A stretch of DNA of 35,923 nt from a bacterium. Lineage in GTDB: Bacteria > Pseudomonadota > Alphaproteobacteria > Rs-D84 > CACZYB01. The notes under the pieces were generated by a model. It saw only the letters and a list, made by a program, of their open reading frames with translations. It made no database searches and was not told where the DNA came from. Shown piece by piece: positions 24,806-33,808 of the stretch. Position 1 is the first letter of the stretch. Each line of letters starts with the position of its first letter. A program made the translations under genes and the position numbers. The stretch is from the NCBI GenBank assembly GCA_014803545.1, contig JAAVBN010000032.1, forward strand, positions 1-35,923, in the 5' to 3' direction.

Positions 24806-27800
24806 ATGTCTAAAAATAGAAATAAAGATTTTACTTTTATGAGAAAATTTTGCAAAAAATTTTTAGTAAATTACGTTTCATTTTATCTGATATTTTCGCC
24901 GATATTTTCGTCAAAAATTTTGGCGCAAAGTTTGCCGATAAATCCAGTAAGTGGTGGCGATATGGGTGCACCGTCAAACAATATTCCAGTATTAAATATA
25001 GCAAAACCAAGCGATGCTGGGGTATCGGTTAATAAATTTAAAGATTTTAATGTCGGGCAAGAGGGGTTGATTATAAACAACCTTAATTTGCAAAATTATA
25101 ATTTCAATTACAGATCAGAATTAAGTGGGGAGCACATAGAGTTCAACCGTAATTTTCGTGATGGTGATGCGGCGAAAATTATTCTTAACGAAGTGGTGTC
25201 GGGAAACCCAACATCTCTTCTTGGCACAACGGAAATTTATGGACGCAAGGCGGATTACATAGTTGCAAATCCAAACGGAATAACTTGTGTCGGTTGCGGA
25301 TTTATAAATACCTCGCGACTTTCACTTATCACGGGAAGCTCAAATATAAAAAACGGGGACATAGAAAGTTTTACAATCTCGCCCAATGCTGTATTAAGGA
25401 TAGAAGGTAATAGTGTAGGAAGCTTTGGACTTTATTCGCCAAGCTCAGCTGACCTTGTATCAAATGTGATAAAGATAAGTGGAGAGATTCAAACTCCAGA
25501 GGATTTAAGGATATTCCAAGGCGATAAAAGTTTTGATTGGAAGAATTTCTCTATTACCTCCTCGGAAAATATAGGAAGTGATATAGCTCTTGATGTATCA
25601 GCCCTCGGTGGGATGAAGGCAAACAATATATATGTGGTTGCGACAGGCAAAGGTTTTGGTGTAAATCTTGGCGGTGATGTTGTTGCAAACGGTAATATAG
25701 AGATAACATCAGCGGGTGAAATAAAGGTAAAAAATGCGATTGCAAATAATAATGTGATAATGCAAGCTTCAAAAAAAATAACTGCCGAAAACGGAAATAT
25801 TGTTGCAAATAATGTCTTGATTGATGCGGATAATTTGGAAAACAAATCAAACATAGTGGCAAGTGATGACATCTATATCAATACAAAAAATGATGTAAAA
25901 AATATTGGCAAAATAAGAGCTGATAATTTATTTTTAAGTGCAAAGGATATACATAATTACGGACAGATTTTATCAAACAAAGATATGGAAATTTTGACCT
26001 CCAATAACCTTATTAACTATCGCGCAAGTGGGATTTTGGCGGGTGGAAATATATTTTTAAAAATCGCAAACAACCTTATAAATTACAAGGCGGATATTTA
26101 TGCTGGCGGTGATTTGGTGGTGGAAGGTCGTGAAGATATTGAAAATAATTTTACGGATATAAATCCTGATACCGTGTATGATAATCCATATGTTGAAAAG
26201 GAAGTAATAGACAGTGTTAATGTGGACAATAAGCAAATAACCTTTGATGATGAAAGTGAAGAAGATGAAGGTGCGGTTATAATACTTTCAAACGGTGAAA
26301 AAATAAAATTACCTGACGATGCTTTCAGTGGCGATAATGTAAAATCTGGCGACAGCTATGAATATATGGGTTATACATTTATAGTAGGTGAGGAGGTAGT
26401 AGGCGAGGAAGAAATTCCAAATCCCGAATATGAAAAATGTGAAAACGATTGTGAAGGTATTCCACAAACTATAAAGAAAAAAACTTATAAATACATCGGT
26501 GATGAAGTTTTAACTATAAAAGATTCTGATGGTAATAACATAGGCTATACTTATGAGGAAATAGAATCAGAAGGTGATATTGATGAGGAGTTAGGTGTTT
26601 TAAATAATACAGCCGTTATCCAAAGTGATACGTTGAATGGGTATCAAAATAATTTTCCCGATTATAATTTTAATAACAATTTTTTAAATAACTTTGTGAA
26701 CCTTGCTGGTCGTATTGAAGCAAAGGGAAACATAGAAATAAATGCAAACAATATTGTAAATAAATCATTTGATATAAATACTGGTGCAAATGGTGTAAGT
26801 TTATCTTATGATAAGAAAAGAAGTAGTGCTTGTGGTTGGATTTGTGGTTGGAAAGAGCTTGGCAGATACAAGATAGAAAGTGTTAATCTTGATGGCATTG
26901 CTGGAATTATAAAAAGTGGTGCGGACTTAATTTTAAATGCAAATAAAATCCTTAATCAAAGTTCAATAATTTCATCAGACGAAAATATAATTTTAAAGGC
27001 AAAGGATATTTCAAATATTACGACAAGTGATGTTGTTGCTCTGGCAATTTTGATGCAAAGAAAAAAGATTTCAACCAAACATGGTAAAATAAGAAAGAAA
27101 ACTTATAACAGAACAGATTATGATAAAAAAAGATATTATTCCAAACAACGCTCAACCATACTTGCAGGTAAAAATTTAAGTATAAAGTCAGATACCCTTA
27201 AAAATGATCAGGATCTTAACCCAACATCTGGTATAGTCGCAACCGTTGATAATCCTAATATAGTGGACGGGAAAATTTCGGTGGATATAAATCTTCCTGT
27301 TGGTGATAATGGACTTTTTAAAGTTTCAGATAACGGTAAATATTTGGTGGAAACTAATGTCCCATTTATTGATGCCACCGATTATGTCGGAAGCGATTAT
27401 TTCTTTAAGGGCAAGGGTTCACTTTTCAACGGCGTTGATACAAATAAAATTATCGGCGATCCTGCCTATGAAACAAAACTTGTAATGGATGCGATTGTAA
27501 AGGCAACGGGCGAACATTATTTGGAAAATGACGGAAGTATCGGAAGCGATACCGACCAAATGAAAGCCCTTTACGATAATGCAACAGAAATTTATGAAGA
27601 ATTTGGGTTGAAGGTTGGTGTGGCATTGACAGAGGATCAGATTGCAGCCCTTCATAAGGATATAATTTGGTATGTTGAAAAAGAGGTAGGTGGGCAAAAA
27701 GTCCTTGTCCCAGAACTTTATTTATCACAGGCAACTTTGGATGATATTGATGATAACAAGGGTTCAAAAATAAGTGGGTTTAATGTCGGAATAGAATCTG

Positions 27801-30800
27801 ATTTTGTTTCAAATTATGGTGATATAAAAGCTGAAAACCTTTTAAATGTGGATGCGAAAACTTTACTTAATTCTGGAAATGATGAAAATGCTGCAAAGAT
27901 TACATCAGGCGGCGGTGTGAAAATAAATGCGGATAATGTGCTTAATCTTTCTGGAACTATCTCTGGTAAAACAGTCCAAGTTGATGCAGATAATATCATA
28001 AGTCAAACAAAGGTTTTAAGTGATGATTACGATGGCCCAAATGTAAAACGCCATACCGAAATCACTGGCTCTACATCCACAATAAGCGGTGAAAATGGAG
28101 TATCCTTGAATGCTAAAAATACTCTTGTAAACAGTGGCGCAGATATAGAAAGTAGCAACGGAGATGTTAAGATTTCCGCAAATACTGCCGTGTTTGATAC
28201 CGTGGAATTATTTAATAGAGAGGAAAAACATACCTCCTCTTCAAACGGAATTTCAAGTAAAGAAAAAGTTGAAATAAATGAAACTCTTAAAAATAAATCA
28301 AGTAATATAAATGCAGGCGGCAACCTTATACTTTCAACAAACGGAGATGCGACATTTGCAGGTGCGAATGTGTCGGCGGGCGGTGATGCTTTGCTTGATA
28401 TTGGTGGTCAAACTAATATCTTGGATGTGAAGGATACGGAATTTAATTATTCCAAAACTACAAAATCCTATGCTGGTGGATTGTATTCCAAAAAAGATAC
28501 CGTGATTGATGAAAGTGAAAAAGCAAAGGGAACTTCCGTTGATGTCACAAACGGTCTTAATATTATTTCTGGCGGTGATGTAAATATTGTCGCAAGTGAT
28601 TTAAATGTCGGCGGCGATGCAAATATTCTTGCAGGTTATAGTTTGACTGACGAGGGTGTGAAAAAAACTGATGCCTCCTCCTCCGTCAATATACTTAACG
28701 ATACAGAAACCACCCGCCATTACGAAAAGCATGAAACTACGAATATGATGAATGCTGTCTTGTCCATTGCAGAAGTAGGTCTTGCATTAACTGGCTCTCC
28801 TCTTGTTAATTCTCAATTTGTTAATAAAGGTGGAAAAATCGGAGTAGAAGTTGAACTTGGTGAAAAATCTTCACATGAGGAAGAAACTATCTCTAAAAAT
28901 GTTGTATCATCCAACCTTAATGTCGGTGGCAACCTCCAAATCGGCGCAACCGATAATATCACCATCGCCGCATCTAATTTAATTGGAGGTATGACTTTGT
29001 TGGACGCTGCAAATGATATAAATATAACAGATGCGAAAAATACAACAAATAAAACCTCTACTGATAAAGAAACTAAGGTAACAGCAGGAGTTAGTGTCGG
29101 AAATGCCTATGTTGATGCCGCATTGGCAGCACAAGCATTTTATGAAGCAGGTAAGGCGGTAGATGATGCAAATTCTGCCCTAAATAGAATTAAAGAAGCT
29201 CGTGACAGAGGTGAAGCAAGTGATGAGGCCGTAAGGGATGCAGAATTTAATTTATCTATGGCTATGGTTAATTTTGCAAATGCAGAACTTGCTATGACAT
29301 CAAGCATTGCAGGAGCTGCAACAGCAGCAGGAACTTCATTCGGAACAGGAGTCTATGCTTCCGCTTCGCTTAATTATGATACAAGCAAGCATACAGAAAC
29401 CAGTGAGACTTCCACCTCTGTGGGAAGTAATATAATGGGTGAAAATGTTGTCTTTAAATCTGGAAATAATATGACACAAATTGGTTCAAATGTTGTTGCG
29501 GATAATACAGTTTCCTATGACATAATGAACAAGTTGAGTGTGCTTGCAGGCGAAAATACTTATCGTTCAGAATCTTCGGATGAGCATATATCAGCGGGAG
29601 CCTCCGTTGGAAATAATTCTGTGCAAGTAAATGCTGGCTATGATAAAGCAAGCAACAGAGCAAGCGGAACAAATTATACCAACAGTAATGTCGTTGCAAA
29701 TAACATTATTGTTAAAACTGGCGGAGATAGTGAGTTTATCGGTGCAAACGTGAATGCAGATGAAAATCTGATTATGTCTGTTGGTGGTGATTTGACTGTT
29801 GAATCAAAACAAGATACCGATTATGCAAAAGGTAGCAATTTCGGAGTAAATGTTTCAGGAGGTATCGGAACTGGAAAAAATAAAGGTAAGGATTCTGGTG
29901 GTGGCGGTTTCAATACAGGCAAATCAAATCACGACAGCGCTTGGGTTAACGACCAGACAGAATTGACCGCGAAAAATGTTGATATAACAGTTGATGGAAA
30001 AACTACTCTTGTAGGTGGAATGATTGATGGAAGTGAAAGCTTAAATTTAACAACAAACGAACTTGAATACAAAGACTTAACTGATTTTGATAAAAGTTCA
30101 GAATCAGGATTCGGATTCAGCACAAGCGTAGGTATTTCTACGGACAAGGGCGAAACCTCCCTCCACCCAAACGGCTCCACAACAATAACAATGAAGGATA
30201 AAGGCTCCGAAAAGGAACAAATCACTCATGCGACAATAGGCTCTGGTAATATAACAGTAGGAGGGGAATCTAACCCAGACTTAGAAGGACTAAACCGAGA
30301 TGTATCCAAATCGCAAGAGATAACAAAGAATATAATCACCGGTGCTTTGGATGGAAGCATGACGATAGATAATAGGGTATTTAGCGGTAAAGGAAGAGCT
30401 GAGATAGTTAAGCAACATGAGAATTTAGTAAAGAATGTTGTTCAAATTAAGAATAACTTAGAAAAATCTTATTCTAAATTACAAAAACAAATTTTAACAA
30501 AATTAACAGAAAGTGTTGAAGCTGATAAAAATGTAGATATTGTAAAACCAAAAGATATAAAGAATAAGGAAGAGGCTATTGAGTATATGATTAAGTTAGA
30601 TAAACCATATAATGAATTAACAGAGGAAGAAAAAGGTGTTTTAAAATATATAGTTTCAAATTATGAAATTTCTAGTGAATTTATAAAATATAAGTATGAT
30701 AAAATAGATAATATTGTTGAAAATATTAAAAAAGATGATAATCTTATAAAAACTATGGGTAATTATGATAATTTAAGTGAAGAAGAATTAAAAGTATTTA

Positions 30801-31231
30801 CAGAAAAAGTTGTTACTAAAATAAATCAAGGGTTAGGTTTGGAGAATATAAATATTGTATTTGTTGATAATGATAATGCTGGATCTTATATAATTTCAAA
30901 TGATACATTGGAGGTAAATCCTAAATATTTAAGTAATTTTATTGAAAATATGGATACTATATCTCATGAAATTATAGCTCACAGAGATACTTATAAAATA
31001 GGAGATAATTTAATAAAACCTAAAAATATGTCATATGAAGTATGGCAAGATGTGCAATATTCTTATACAAATATGAATTCAGCATATATTACTGGAGATT
31101 CTGAAGAAAATTATGATTTTTATAGAAAACAGCCATCTGAATATGAAGCTTGGAAAGTTGGTGAATATTTTTCTACTGAGTTAAATAATATAAGACAGCA
31201 AAATAATAAGGAAAAATCAAATGATAAGTAA
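24806..31231 (+). CDS. Two-partner-secretion exoprotein, filamentous haemagglutinin/CdiA type
   Basis: A 2141-residue TpsA protein, expected to cross the outer membrane through a TpsB/CdiB partner and to deliver its C-terminus to neighbouring cells. A long signal peptide ends near LAQ (residue 41). The TPS secretion domain follows, with the hallmark NPNGITCVGCGF (N155-G158), close to CdiA. Residues about 200-1780 are haemagglutinin-type beta-helix repeats. Residues 1784-1857 form a junction module that recurs in orphan 1. The variable end (about 1858-2141) holds SHEIIAHRD (H2054, E2055, H2059) and QPSEYEAW (2109-2116), a metallopeptidase-like pattern. No VENN motif is visible. DNA from about 30380 is clearly more AT-rich, as for an exchanged module. 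A small lipoprotein gene overlaps its end by 11 bases. Confidence 0.9.
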   Translation: MSKNRNKDFTFMRKFCKKFLVNYVSFYLIFSPIFSSKILAQSLPINPVSGGDMGAPSNNIPVLNIAKPSDAGVSVNKFKDFNVGQEGLIINNLNLQNYNFNYRSELSGEHIEFNRNFRDGDAAKIILNEVVSGNPTSLLGTTEIYGRKADYIVANPNGITCVGCGFINTSRLSLITGSSNIKNGDIESFTISPNAVLRIEGNSVGSFGLYSPSSADLVSNVIKISGEIQTPEDLRIFQGDKSFDWKNFSITSSENIGSDIALDVSALGGMKANNIYVVATGKGFGVNLGGDVVANGNIEITSAGEIKVKNAIANNNVIMQASKKITAENGNIVANNVLIDADNLENKSNIVASDDIYINTKNDVKNIGKIRADNLFLSAKDIHNYGQILSNKDMEILTSNNLINYRASGILAGGNIFLKIANNLINYKADIYAGGDLVVEGREDIENNFTDINPDTVYDNPYVEKEVIDSVNVDNKQITFDDESEEDEGAVIILSNGEKIKLPDDAFSGDNVKSGDSYEYMGYTFIVGEEVVGEEEIPNPEYEKCENDCEGIPQTIKKKTYKYIGDEVLTIKDSDGNNIGYTYEEIESEGDIDEELGVLNNTAVIQSDTLNGYQNNFPDYNFNNNFLNNFVNLAGRIEAKGNIEINANNIVNKSFDINTGANGVSLSYDKKRSSACGWICGWKELGRYKIESVNLDGIAGIIKSGADLILNANKILNQSSIISSDENIILKAKDISNITTSDVVALAILMQRKKISTKHGKIRKKTYNRTDYDKKRYYSKQRSTILAGKNLSIKSDTLKNDQDLNPTSGIVATVDNPNIVDGKISVDINLPVGDNGLFKVSDNGKYLVETNVPFIDATDYVGSDYFFKGKGSLFNGVDTNKIIGDPAYETKLVMDAIVKATGEHYLENDGSIGSDTDQMKALYDNATEIYEEFGLKVGVALTEDQIAALHKDIIWYVEKEVGGQKVLVPELYLSQATLDDIDDNKGSKISGFNVGIESDFVSNYGDIKAENLLNVDAKTLLNSGNDENAAKITSGGGVKINADNVLNLSGTISGKTVQVDADNIISQTKVLSDDYDGPNVKRHTEITGSTSTISGENGVSLNAKNTLVNSGADIESSNGDVKISANTAVFDTVELFNREEKHTSSSNGISSKEKVEINETLKNKSSNINAGGNLILSTNGDATFAGANVSAGGDALLDIGGQTNILDVKDTEFNYSKTTKSYAGGLYSKKDTVIDESEKAKGTSVDVTNGLNIISGGDVNIVASDLNVGGDANILAGYSLTDEGVKKTDASSSVNILNDTETTRHYEKHETTNMMNAVLSIAEVGLALTGSPLVNSQFVNKGGKIGVEVELGEKSSHEEETISKNVVSSNLNVGGNLQIGATDNITIAASNLIGGMTLLDAANDINITDAKNTTNKTSTDKETKVTAGVSVGNAYVDAALAAQAFYEAGKAVDDANSALNRIKEARDRGEASDEAVRDAEFNLSMAMVNFANAELAMTSSIAGAATAAGTSFGTGVYASASLNYDTSKHTETSETSTSVGSNIMGENVVFKSGNNMTQIGSNVVADNTVSYDIMNKLSVLAGENTYRSESSDEHISAGASVGNNSVQVNAGYDKASNRASGTNYTNSNVVANNIIVKTGGDSEFIGANVNADENLIMSVGGDLTVESKQDTDYAKGSNFGVNVSGGIGTGKNKGKDSGGGGFNTGKSNHDSAWVNDQTELTAKNVDITVDGKTTLVGGMIDGSESLNLTTNELEYKDLTDFDKSSESGFGFSTSVGISTDKGETSLHPNGSTTITMKDKGSEKEQITHATIGSGNITVGGESNPDLEGLNRDVSKSQEITKNIITGALDGSMTIDNRVFSGKGRAEIVKQHENLVKNVVQIKNNLEKSYSKLQKQILTKLTESVEADKNVDIVKPKDIKNKEEAIEYMIKLDKPYNELTEEEKGVLKYIVSNYEISSEFIKYKYDKIDNIVENIKKDDNLIKTMGNYDNLSEEELKVFTEKVVTKINQGLGLENINIVFVDNDNAGSYIISNDTLEVNPKYLSNFIENMDTISHEIIAHRDTYKIGDNLIKPKNMSYEVWQDVQYSYTNMNSAYITGDSEENYDFYRKQPSEYEAWKVGEYFSTELNNIRQQNNKEKSNDK
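30157..30376 (+). repeat. 220-bp direct repeat, copy A (in the exoprotein gene)
   Basis: This segment encodes the junction LHPNGSTTITMKDKGSEKEQ... and recurs at 31771-31990 in the same orientation, without indels and with mostly synonymous differences. Both copies are in the same codon phase and 1614 bases (538 codons) apart. Confidence 0.9.
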
Positions 31232-31700
31232 TATCGTTAAAGTAATGTTTTTTTTATTTATAGTATTTTTTTATGTTTCATGTTCTTATTATAAAAATAA
31301 AAAAGAAGAATATCACTTGATTTATCTTGAAAAAGTTCGTTATGATAAGTATGGTAACCGTGCTCCCAGTACTTCAAAAAACATATATTATATAGGAAAA
31401 TTTTCAATATATGATAATGATTTTGATTTTACAATGATTAGTTCTGTTCCTGATACTATTAAATTATCTGTTAATAGAATATTTGATAATTGGAAAACAA
31501 AAAAAACTTATTTATATGATAAACAAGATAAAATATATTATAAATTTGGTGATGATAAATTTATTAATCTTGTTAGGAGAAATATTAATATGGGAACTCT
31601 AGCAATCATAGATTCAGAAATTGGCGAAAAGTATTTTAATAATAATATATCAGAAGATATTGATAGTAAATTACTTAATTATATAATAAAAAATAAGTAA
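31221..31700 (+). CDS. Lipoprotein-like immunity candidate for the exoprotein toxin
   Basis: A 159-residue protein with a hydrophobic N-terminus ending in FFYVSC (C21), a plausible though not perfect lipobox, so it may be a lipoprotein or periplasmic protein. The rest is Lys/Tyr/Asp-rich with no known domain. It overlaps the exoprotein 3' end by 11 bases and comes directly after the variable toxin region, the place of CdiI-type immunity genes. An envelope location would suit a toxin acting in the periplasm or membrane. It shares one base (TAATG) with the next gene. Confidence 0.65.
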   Translation: MISNIVKVMFFLFIVFFYVSCSYYKNKKEEYHLIYLEKVRYDKYGNRAPSTSKNIYYIGKFSIYDNDFDFTMISSVPDTIKLSVNRIFDNWKTKKTYLYDKQDKIYYKFGDDKFINLVRRNINMGTLAIIDSEIGEKYFNNNISEDIDSKLLNYIIKNK

Positions 31701-33349
31701 TGATAATAAAATTTATATATTTTTTCTTTCTTTTCGCATTTACTTCTTCAGTAAATGCCTGCTACTACTACTCCCTCCATCCAAACGGCTCCACAACAAT
31801 AACAATGAAGGATAAAGGCTCTGAAAAGGAACAAATCACCCATGCTACAATAGGCTCTGGTAATATAACAGTAGGAGGAGAATCTAATCCTGACCTAGAA
31901 GGTCTAAACCGAGATGTATCCAAATCACAGGAGATAACGAAGGACAAAATCACTGGTGCCTTAGATGGAAGTATGACGATAGATAATAGGATACTATTAG
32001 GCTGGATGGATGAGAAGGTATATGAGAGAGATGAAAATGGGAATATAAAGAAAGATGAGAATGGAAACGACATATATACGATAAAGAAGAATGCTGGCTG
32101 GAACAGTATAATAGAGGATAATGTGAATTTAGGAAAAAATCTAATTATTTCAGGAATTGGAGCATATGGAACTGTGATGGGCACAGTAAATCAAATATAT
32201 GATGTATTAAGTGGAGAGAAGAATTTAGGAGAAGCAGTTCAATCATGGAAAGCAAATCAATCTAATATGGCAACGGGTATTAAACGAGGATCAGAAAAAA
32301 GTATAAGTGAAATATTGGATAAAGTTAATAAAGGAATTGCAACACCAGAGGAGATACAATTAGTTTTAAATTATACATCTGACGGTAATAATAATGTTGT
32401 TTATAGTAAAGAAAATGAAATTAATCAAAATGGAGATTTGGTTTTAGGTGCAAATGATAGTAGTAATAGTCAAGGATATGTAAACTTAGCTACAGGAAAT
32501 GCGACAGATAATGAAAATTTAATGCTTACAGATTATGAGGAAAGATCTCATAATTATACAAGAGATGATAATATAGCTAATAGTTCAGCTGATTATGGTT
32601 TATTTTATCAAAATTTAGTTGCAGGTTTAACTGGTAATACACAAACAAGTTCAAATGTGTATGGAGGTTATGGATCTGAGATGCAAAATAAATATAATTC
32701 TTCTTATAATACCAATAATAACTTATTACTAAATATTGGAACTAATAATTATAATACAGTAAATGATATAAATAAAGATTATAGAGTTTATCATGGAGCT
32801 AGAGATTTGGATGATACTAATCCTTTAAAAACAGTAGGTAATCATTCTTTTGTTATTATGACTCCTGATAATCCTGAAGATTTTACAACAGATAAAATGG
32901 AACAAAGTGGTTTAAATCCAACAGATTTTGAATGGAAAGATTTAGGTGATGGTAGAAATTCAATAATATCAGCTGCATTTGATGTTGAAGGAAATTTGCA
33001 AGCTACATTTAATCATGAAGCAGATGTAAGAGCAGTAAGTGATTATTATAAGAATGGTAAATCTACTAGCGAAGGAAGTGGTAATAAATTTTGGGATTTT
33101 GATGTAGAATTAAAAGAAATAAAACCAAAAGAAGGAATCTCTGATACAGAATTTATTTACAATTTATTACATAATACTGTAAATTATAAAGAAAATACAA
33201 AGACAGAACCTGTTAAATATAGTCTTATGCCATCATGTTTTAGTGGATATAATTGTAATTCATTTAGTAATAGCTTATTACAATATTCGGGCTCTGGAAC
33301 AAATAAATCAACTGATTTTAAAGGTGTTGATGCTGGAAAAATCAGTTAA
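31700..33349 (+). CDS. Orphan exoprotein C-terminus 1 fused to a new signal peptide
   Basis: A 549-residue chimera. Residues 1-24 are a signal peptide (FFFLFAFTSSVNAC, cleavage after A20 or lipidation at C21), translationally coupled to the preceding gene. From residue 24 it repeats the exoprotein junction module, then a pretoxin region with a 20-residue hydrophobic stretch (LIISGIGAYGTVMGTVNQIY), then a toxin domain from about residue 360. That domain has NHSFVIM (H382) and YNCNSFSNSLLQYSG (C519), an order and spacing like circularly permuted papain/NlpC-P60 or LRAT-type cysteine enzymes; this is inference. Such displaced modules normally lack secretion signals. The toxin could gain delivery by recombining with the exoprotein, or be exported alone. 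Confidence 0.78.
   Translation: MIIKFIYFFFLFAFTSSVNACYYYSLHPNGSTTITMKDKGSEKEQITHATIGSGNITVGGESNPDLEGLNRDVSKSQEITKDKITGALDGSMTIDNRILLGWMDEKVYERDENGNIKKDENGNDIYTIKKNAGWNSIIEDNVNLGKNLIISGIGAYGTVMGTVNQIYDVLSGEKNLGEAVQSWKANQSNMATGIKRGSEKSISEILDKVNKGIATPEEIQLVLNYTSDGNNNVVYSKENEINQNGDLVLGANDSSNSQGYVNLATGNATDNENLMLTDYEERSHNYTRDDNIANSSADYGLFYQNLVAGLTGNTQTSSNVYGGYGSEMQNKYNSSYNTNNNLLLNIGTNNYNTVNDINKDYRVYHGARDLDDTNPLKTVGNHSFVIMTPDNPEDFTTDKMEQSGLNPTDFEWKDLGDGRNSIISAAFDVEGNLQATFNHEADVRAVSDYYKNGKSTSEGSGNKFWDFDVELKEIKPKEGISDTEFIYNLLHNTVNYKENTKTEPVKYSLMPSCFSGYNCNSFSNSLLQYSGSGTNKSTDFKGVDAGKIS
31771..31990 (+). repeat. 220-bp direct repeat, copy B (in orphan 1)
   Basis: Second copy of 30157-30376. Homology starts abruptly after the signal-peptide codons and ends abruptly at AATAGG, marking the module borders. 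Confidence 0.9.
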
Positions 33350-33390
33350 TTAATAACAATATATTTAATCCAAGATAAGGAGGACCAACA

Positions 33391-33669
33391 ATGAAAATAA
33401 GAAACTTTTTTGATAAATATCTGTTAATAGCAATGTCTCTATTTAGTTTATTTACTGTTGATATTGTTCCTAATAATGCTTTTGTGTTTTTAATACTGTT
33501 ATCATCTATTATTATTCTTGCTTTGTTGTCATATTTACATAATATAAGAGAATGTTATACTTTAAAATCAAAAATCATTTATAGCATATTATTTATAATA
33601 TTTTGTATAATATTCCTTGTATTAAGTTGGTTTATAGGAGCATTGTTCTTTATAGATATGTCAACATAA
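33391..33669 (+). CDS. Small three-helix membrane protein, immunity candidate for orphan 1
   Basis: A 92-residue protein with three hydrophobic segments (about residues 10-24, 29-48 and 65-88). It has the strongest Shine-Dalgarno of the array (AAGGAGG). It follows the orphan 1 toxin by 41 bases and has no other recognisable role, so immunity is the natural guess; small polytopic membrane proteins often serve against toxins that act at the inner membrane. Its stop lies at the start of the orphan 2 frame. Confidence 0.65.
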   Translation: MKIRNFFDKYLLIAMSLFSLFTVDIVPNNAFVFLILLSSIIILALLSYLHNIRECYTLKSKIIYSILFIIFCIIFLVLSWFIGALFFIDMST

Positions 33670-33808
33670 TAGAACTATTTATATAAACGGAGCAAATGGT
33701 GGTGCGACAGATACAGATACATTTGTAAGGACGTATGGCCATGAAAGCTCTCATGAATTTACAAGTAATGATGATATATCAGATAATGCGGGAGGTTATG
33801 CAAGTAGT
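33656..33808 (+). other. Start-less open extension of orphan 2 with HExxH motif
   Basis: The frame of the following gene stays open upstream from the TAG at 33653-33655 to 33808 but contains no ATG, GTG or TTG. It encodes exoprotein-like pretoxin sequence including RTYGHESSHEF, a zincin-type HExxH (33740-33754). It begins inside the end of the small membrane protein gene, so this is a displaced 5'-truncated module that needs recombination with the exoprotein to be translated in full. Confidence 0.7.

Noticed and set aside
24880-24920. Repeated GATATTTTCGCC/AATTTTGC motif in the exoprotein start as a regulatory repeat
   Set aside because: It lies within the signal-peptide codons and is explained by Phe/Ser/Ile codon repetition.
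27419-27767. Overlapping minus-strand frames in the exoprotein region
   Set aside because: Antisense shadows of the repetitive beta-helix coding sequence.
28000-30150. CRISPR-like regular spacing in the haemagglutinin repeats
   Set aside because: The periodicity is of protein repeats with diverged DNA; there are no identical short repeats with unique spacers.
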